From: Verrucomicrobiaceae bacterium UBA1938
Lineage (GTDB): Bacteria; Verrucomicrobiota; Verrucomicrobiia; Verrucomicrobiales; Verrucomicrobiaceae
Assembly: GCA_002336895.1 (NCBI GenBank)
Contig: DDFC01000026.1
Span: 62,001 to 126,000, forward strand
Reading direction: 5' to 3'
DNA length: 64,000 bases
Both the position numbers and the translations under genes were made by a program. How positions within the stretch are numbered: position 1 is the stretch's first letter; every line of letters starts with the position of its first letter. The notes beneath the pieces were generated by a model, which saw only the letters and a list, made by a program, of their open reading frames with translations, was not told where the DNA came from and made no database searches. Of this stretch, positions 61,274 to 64,000 are shown piece by piece.

Positions 61274-61807
61274 ATGACCTCCCCCGACTCAGACACTGCC
61301 AAAGCCGCCGCTGGCGGACTGCCTTTTGATTCCCCCGAAGAATGGAAAAATTTCTTCGAAAAATTTGGTGCCAACGGCCGCACCTACCAGGACTTCACCA
61401 ACCTCTCCCCGCAGAGCATGGAAGTCATCTACATGATTGGATACAATCAGTACAATGCCGGCAAGTATGGCGAGGCGGAGCGCATCTTCCAGCTGCTGGC
61501 AGTGCTGAACCACTTTGAACGCCGGTACTGGACGGGACTGGCCGCCAGCCGCGAACTGCAGAAAAAGTATGACGAGGCCATCAAGGCCTATGGCTACCTG
61601 GCCATGCTGGATCTCGAAGACCCATATCCACCGCTGCTCATGGCCAAGTGCTTTCTTGCCGCTGGAAAGGTGGCGGATGCCGAGGGTGCCCTGCACGCCT
61701 GCGTCTTTGTCTCACGCAAAAAACCTCAGCACGCCGAGATCGTCCAGCAGGCGGAGGATTTGCTCGAACTCCTCAGCAAAAACAAAACAGAGAAAGCCGG
61801 CGCATGA
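61274..61807 (+). CDS. sycD: SycD/LcrH-family type III translocator chaperone
   Basis: The 177-residue protein carries three tandem TPR-like helical pairs, with EVIYMIGYNQYNAGKYGEAERIFQLLAVLNHFERRYWTGLAASRE, EAIKAYGYLAMLDLEDPYPPLLMAKCFLAAGKVADAEGALH and a following helix. This is the hallmark of class II chaperones for the hydrophobic translocators (LcrH/SycD, PcrH, IpgC). Length is close to the family usual (about 165). Its stop overlaps the sctE start by ATGA, and sctE is directly downstream, as in lcrH-yopB. It likely binds SctE and SctB and prevents aggregation. Confidence 0.93.
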   Translation: MTSPDSDTAKAAAGGLPFDSPEEWKNFFEKFGANGRTYQDFTNLSPQSMEVIYMIGYNQYNAGKYGEAERIFQLLAVLNHFERRYWTGLAASRELQKKYDEAIKAYGYLAMLDLEDPYPPLLMAKCFLAAGKVADAEGALHACVFVSRKKPQHAEIVQQAEDLLELLSKNKTEKAGA

Positions 61808-63126
61808 ACATCAACAACAATCCCTCCACGATCGCAGGCTTTGATCCTGGCTCTTTGCAGACCACTTTGAGCGAGGTCAAAAAGACCGCCACAGAGTCCA
61901 TCACCAAGGCCCTCACGCTGCTCACCACCGTGGATGCCACAGGTGTGCTCCCGCCCAAGGACGGAGTGATGCAGCTCGCCCCGCCAAAGATGAACCTCAG
62001 TGCAGCAGACCTGACGCTGCGCATTGGACTGTTGCAGGATGCGCTCAATGAGCTGATGCAGTCCGTTTCGAAAAACGAAATCCAGGGGCGTCTCAACGAC
62101 CTCAACCGGGACAACCGTGAGCAGCTCGACAAAATGAAGGACCAGATGGAGCATCTGGAGAAGGAGGCGGCAAAGAAGCGCGAGGCGGACAAGAAGGTGA
62201 ACATCTTCCAGGCCATCGCGAATTTCTTCAAAGCCATCTTCGACTTCATCTCCGCAGTGTTCACGGCCATTGCCGCCATCGGATATGCTCTCACGGGCAA
62301 CGTGGTGGCGGCCGCAGGTTTGTTTGCCGCCACCGCTGCGCTTCTGGCCTCAAGTGTGATCAACATGGTGATGGCGGTGGACTCTGTCATGAAGGCCGCA
62401 GGTGGTGGCGGCTTCCTCAGTGACAAAGCCATCGCCGGCATGGTCAAAGCCACGGAGATTCTCGGTTATGTCGCCATGGGGGCGGCCATGGTCGGAGGTC
62501 TTGGGGCTGTCGTGGAAGCAGTCCAGACAGGCTCCAAGCTGGCCACGACTCAGCTTGCCAATCTAGGCATGAAGGAAAGCGCAAAGGAGGTGCTGATGAA
62601 TGCCACCAAGGAGGCATTTACAGAGCTCGCCACCAAAGTGCCCACCAAGGCCATGCAGGAGGCGGCTGAGGAGACGGCGAAGAAACTGATGTATGAAGCG
62701 GTGAAAAACTGCCTCAAAACATCGACCACGGCGGAGATGAAAGAGATCGCCAAAAAGGTGATCCAGGAGGCTGTCAAAGAGTCCATCAAGTCCTCCATGC
62801 AGCTCATGATGCAGATGATCGGTCGGCAGGCAGTCACCAGCGGCATTATCCAGGGCTCGGCCCAGATTACCCAGGGCGTGGCGGGCGTCCTGGTGGCGGA
62901 CATTCGCGAGGATGCCGCTGCAGAACGTCGCAAGGCCGATGAAGCCGAGGCTCAGGCCAAGGCGATCCAGGCGATGATTGAGATGCTGCGGAAAACCATC
63001 GAGCAGCTTCAGGACGACCTGCAGAAAATGCTCGAGTCCGCCATGGAGACGATCTCCGCCATCTTCAATGCCGCCGATGAGACCGCCAGCTCCATGAAGG
63101 ATCTGATGCACTTCCAGGCCGCGTGA
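61804..63126 (+). CDS. sctE: Type III translocon pore protein SctE (YopB/IpaB/PopB type)
   Basis: The ATG at 61804 overlaps the chaperone stop (ATGA); the longer upstream frame is not needed. The 440-residue protein has an N-terminal coiled coil (about 73-130) and a hydrophobic hairpin AIFDFISAVFTAIAAIG ... AATAALLASSVINMV (146-195). A second hydrophobic stretch (about 216-238, ILGYVAMGAAMVGGLGAVV) and a long amphipathic C-terminus with coiled coil (to 430) follow. This matches SctE translocators (YopB 401, IpaB 580 residues), which insert in the host membrane with SctB to form the pore. The upstream chaperone supports the call. Confidence 0.92.
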   Translation: MNINNNPSTIAGFDPGSLQTTLSEVKKTATESITKALTLLTTVDATGVLPPKDGVMQLAPPKMNLSAADLTLRIGLLQDALNELMQSVSKNEIQGRLNDLNRDNREQLDKMKDQMEHLEKEAAKKREADKKVNIFQAIANFFKAIFDFISAVFTAIAAIGYALTGNVVAAAGLFAATAALLASSVINMVMAVDSVMKAAGGGGFLSDKAIAGMVKATEILGYVAMGAAMVGGLGAVVEAVQTGSKLATTQLANLGMKESAKEVLMNATKEAFTELATKVPTKAMQEAAEETAKKLMYEAVKNCLKTSTTAEMKEIAKKVIQEAVKESIKSSMQLMMQMIGRQAVTSGIIQGSAQITQGVAGVLVADIREDAAAERRKADEAEAQAKAIQAMIEMLRKTIEQLQDDLQKMLESAMETISAIFNAADETASSMKDLMHFQAA

Positions 63127-63148
63127 ACATACACACACCCATTTTAGC

Positions 63149-64000
63149 ATGAACGTTTCTTTCAGCATCACAGCTCCCACGATCACTCCGCCACAGGTTG
63201 ACACGAACAACCAGACTCAGCAGACCACCACGCAGACGGACAAGTCTCTGACCATCAGCATCACCAGTGGCACAGGTGGTGGCAGTCCGGTGTCACCCAC
63301 GGCTATCACCCTGAGCTTCCCTCTCATCGGTCCCGAGGACATCGCGCTCAATGAAGTCATGCAGGAGCTTCAAAATCTGGACCTGGGCGCGCTCAAGACC
63401 ACGAATCTCACGGCGGCCGTGCTGTTGCTCAATCAGCAGGCTGGCGACCTCGGAGCTGCTCTCACACGCGGCGGGCCTGACTACGTGAAACAAAACGCCC
63501 CGGCGCTGACCGAGACATTCACAAAGATGGAAGAGCAGGCAAAGAAGGCGGAGACGCAGCTCTTTGACATGCTCAACAGCAGCACCTATCCGGACTTCAA
63601 GCAGTTCCTCGGCAAGATGCTCATCGCCGCGCAGGAGCTGCGGGAGCTTGCCTCCAAGGCCAAGCACAGCCTCGTCATGGCGGAGTATGGAAACGTGCTC
63701 GATCAGGCAAAGCAGATGGAGATCGCGGCCCAGAAAAACTACGAGTCCACCATGAAGGAGATCGATGCGTCGCGCACAGAGGCCATCGGGAAGATCATCT
63801 CCGGAGCTCTCACCATCGCCACCACGGCAGCGGGGGGCATTCTCGGCGGCAGAGACAAGGGAGTCGGCGTGCTGGGCGGTGCTCAGCTCGGCAGTGGCAT
63901 TGGCGGTGCCTTTGGCCAGATCATTGATGGCAGCACAGGACTGGCAGCGGGAAAAACTCGCGAAGACGCTGCCGCGCTGAAGCTGGAGGCTGACATGGCC
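63149..64000 (+). CDS. sctB: Type III translocon protein SctB (YopD/PopD type), 3' end outside window
   Basis: The frame is open from ATG 63149 to the last base (284 codons, no stop), so the gene continues beyond the window. The N-terminus is Thr/Ser/Gln-rich (secretion signal-like). Helical segments follow, with heptad-like MEEQAKKAETQLFDML and AQELRELASKAK, then one hydrophobic segment at about 211-233 (AIGKIISGALTIATTAAGGI) and a Gly-rich part. One transmembrane segment downstream of sctE is the SctB/YopD arrangement. With SctE it should form the pore. Identification rests on position and topology more than on sequence. Confidence 0.8.
   Translation, partial: MNVSFSITAPTITPPQVDTNNQTQQTTTQTDKSLTISITSGTGGGSPVSPTAITLSFPLIGPEDIALNEVMQELQNLDLGALKTTNLTAAVLLLNQQAGDLGAALTRGGPDYVKQNAPALTETFTKMEEQAKKAETQLFDMLNSSTYPDFKQFLGKMLIAAQELRELASKAKHSLVMAEYGNVLDQAKQMEIAAQKNYESTMKEIDASRTEAIGKIISGALTIATTAAGGILGGRDKGVGVLGGAQLGSGIGGAFGQIIDGSTGLAAGKTREDAAALKLEADMA

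Noticed and set aside
61648..61803. Longer N-terminus for SctE beginning upstream within sycD
   Set aside because: It would overlap most of the chaperone's end and shows no secretion-signal or family sequence; the ATGA overlap at 61804 is the usual arrangement.
1..64000. Search for CRISPR arrays, rRNA genes and insertion sequences
   Set aside because: No regularly spaced direct repeats, rRNA-like stretches or transposase motifs were seen by eye.

Overview
The window reads as a high-GC (about 60%) Gram-negative chromosome. It most likely comes from the Verrucomicrobia (Prosthecobacter/Verrucomicrobium type). This assignment is inference from gene content: a zinc-ribbon Ser/Thr kinase fused to WD40 repeats, a secreted sulfatase, a FloA/NfeD pair, a zinc-ribbon transglutaminase and a Yersinia-type type III secretion (T3SS) tip/translocon operon. 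No rRNA, CRISPR array or recognisable insertion sequence is present. Genes are densely packed and no gap exceeds 300 bases.

Region 1 (1-32.2 kb) is a large exopolysaccharide locus. It holds sugar and small-molecule modifiers (methyltransferases, an FAD oxidoreductase, an epimerase, two acyltransferases), about nine glycosyltransferases of the GT2 and GT4 types, and an O-antigen-polymerase-like protein. It also has a secreted beta-barrel protein, a Wza-like exporter, a Wzc-like chain-length/tyrosine-kinase protein, a deacetylase-like protein and a WcaJ-type initiating sugar transferase. Many genes overlap by ATGA. No obvious Wzx flippase lies in the window. A small pseudopilin-like protein, an endonuclease/exonuclease/phosphatase-fold membrane protein and a small secreted protein sit in the middle.

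Region 2 (32.4-42 kb) is housekeeping and miscellaneous. It contains a lipoprotein, prfA and rpmE with a clear intrinsic terminator between them, a UPF0175 protein, a low-GC orphan, a sulfatase, a transglutaminase-like protein, NfeD-FloA and a tRNA-Leu(CAA).

Region 3 (42-64 kb) is the exciting part: a T3SS effector and translocator island. A WD40 Ser/Thr kinase and a TPR-glycosyltransferase protein lead into chaperone-effector pairs. Four CesT-like chaperones accompany three large putative effectors. These are a GlnD/DUF294-like nucleotidyltransferase protein, a low-GC protein with an actin-fragmin-kinase-like (PI3/4-kinase-fold) signature, and a nucleotidyl cyclase of the anthrax edema factor/CyaA/ExoY family with every known catalytic residue conserved. 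Next come an LcrR-like gene and a 981-residue protein with an EF-hand and a DUF1521-like domain. The order then matches the Yersinia/Pseudomonas lcrG-lcrV-lcrH-yopB-yopD operon: LcrG-like, needle-tip (SctA) candidate, SycD/LcrH chaperone, SctE and SctB. SctB runs off the right edge. No secretion-apparatus core genes are in the window. Together the genes suggest a bacterium that injects cyclase, kinase and nucleotidyltransferase effectors into eukaryotic cells.
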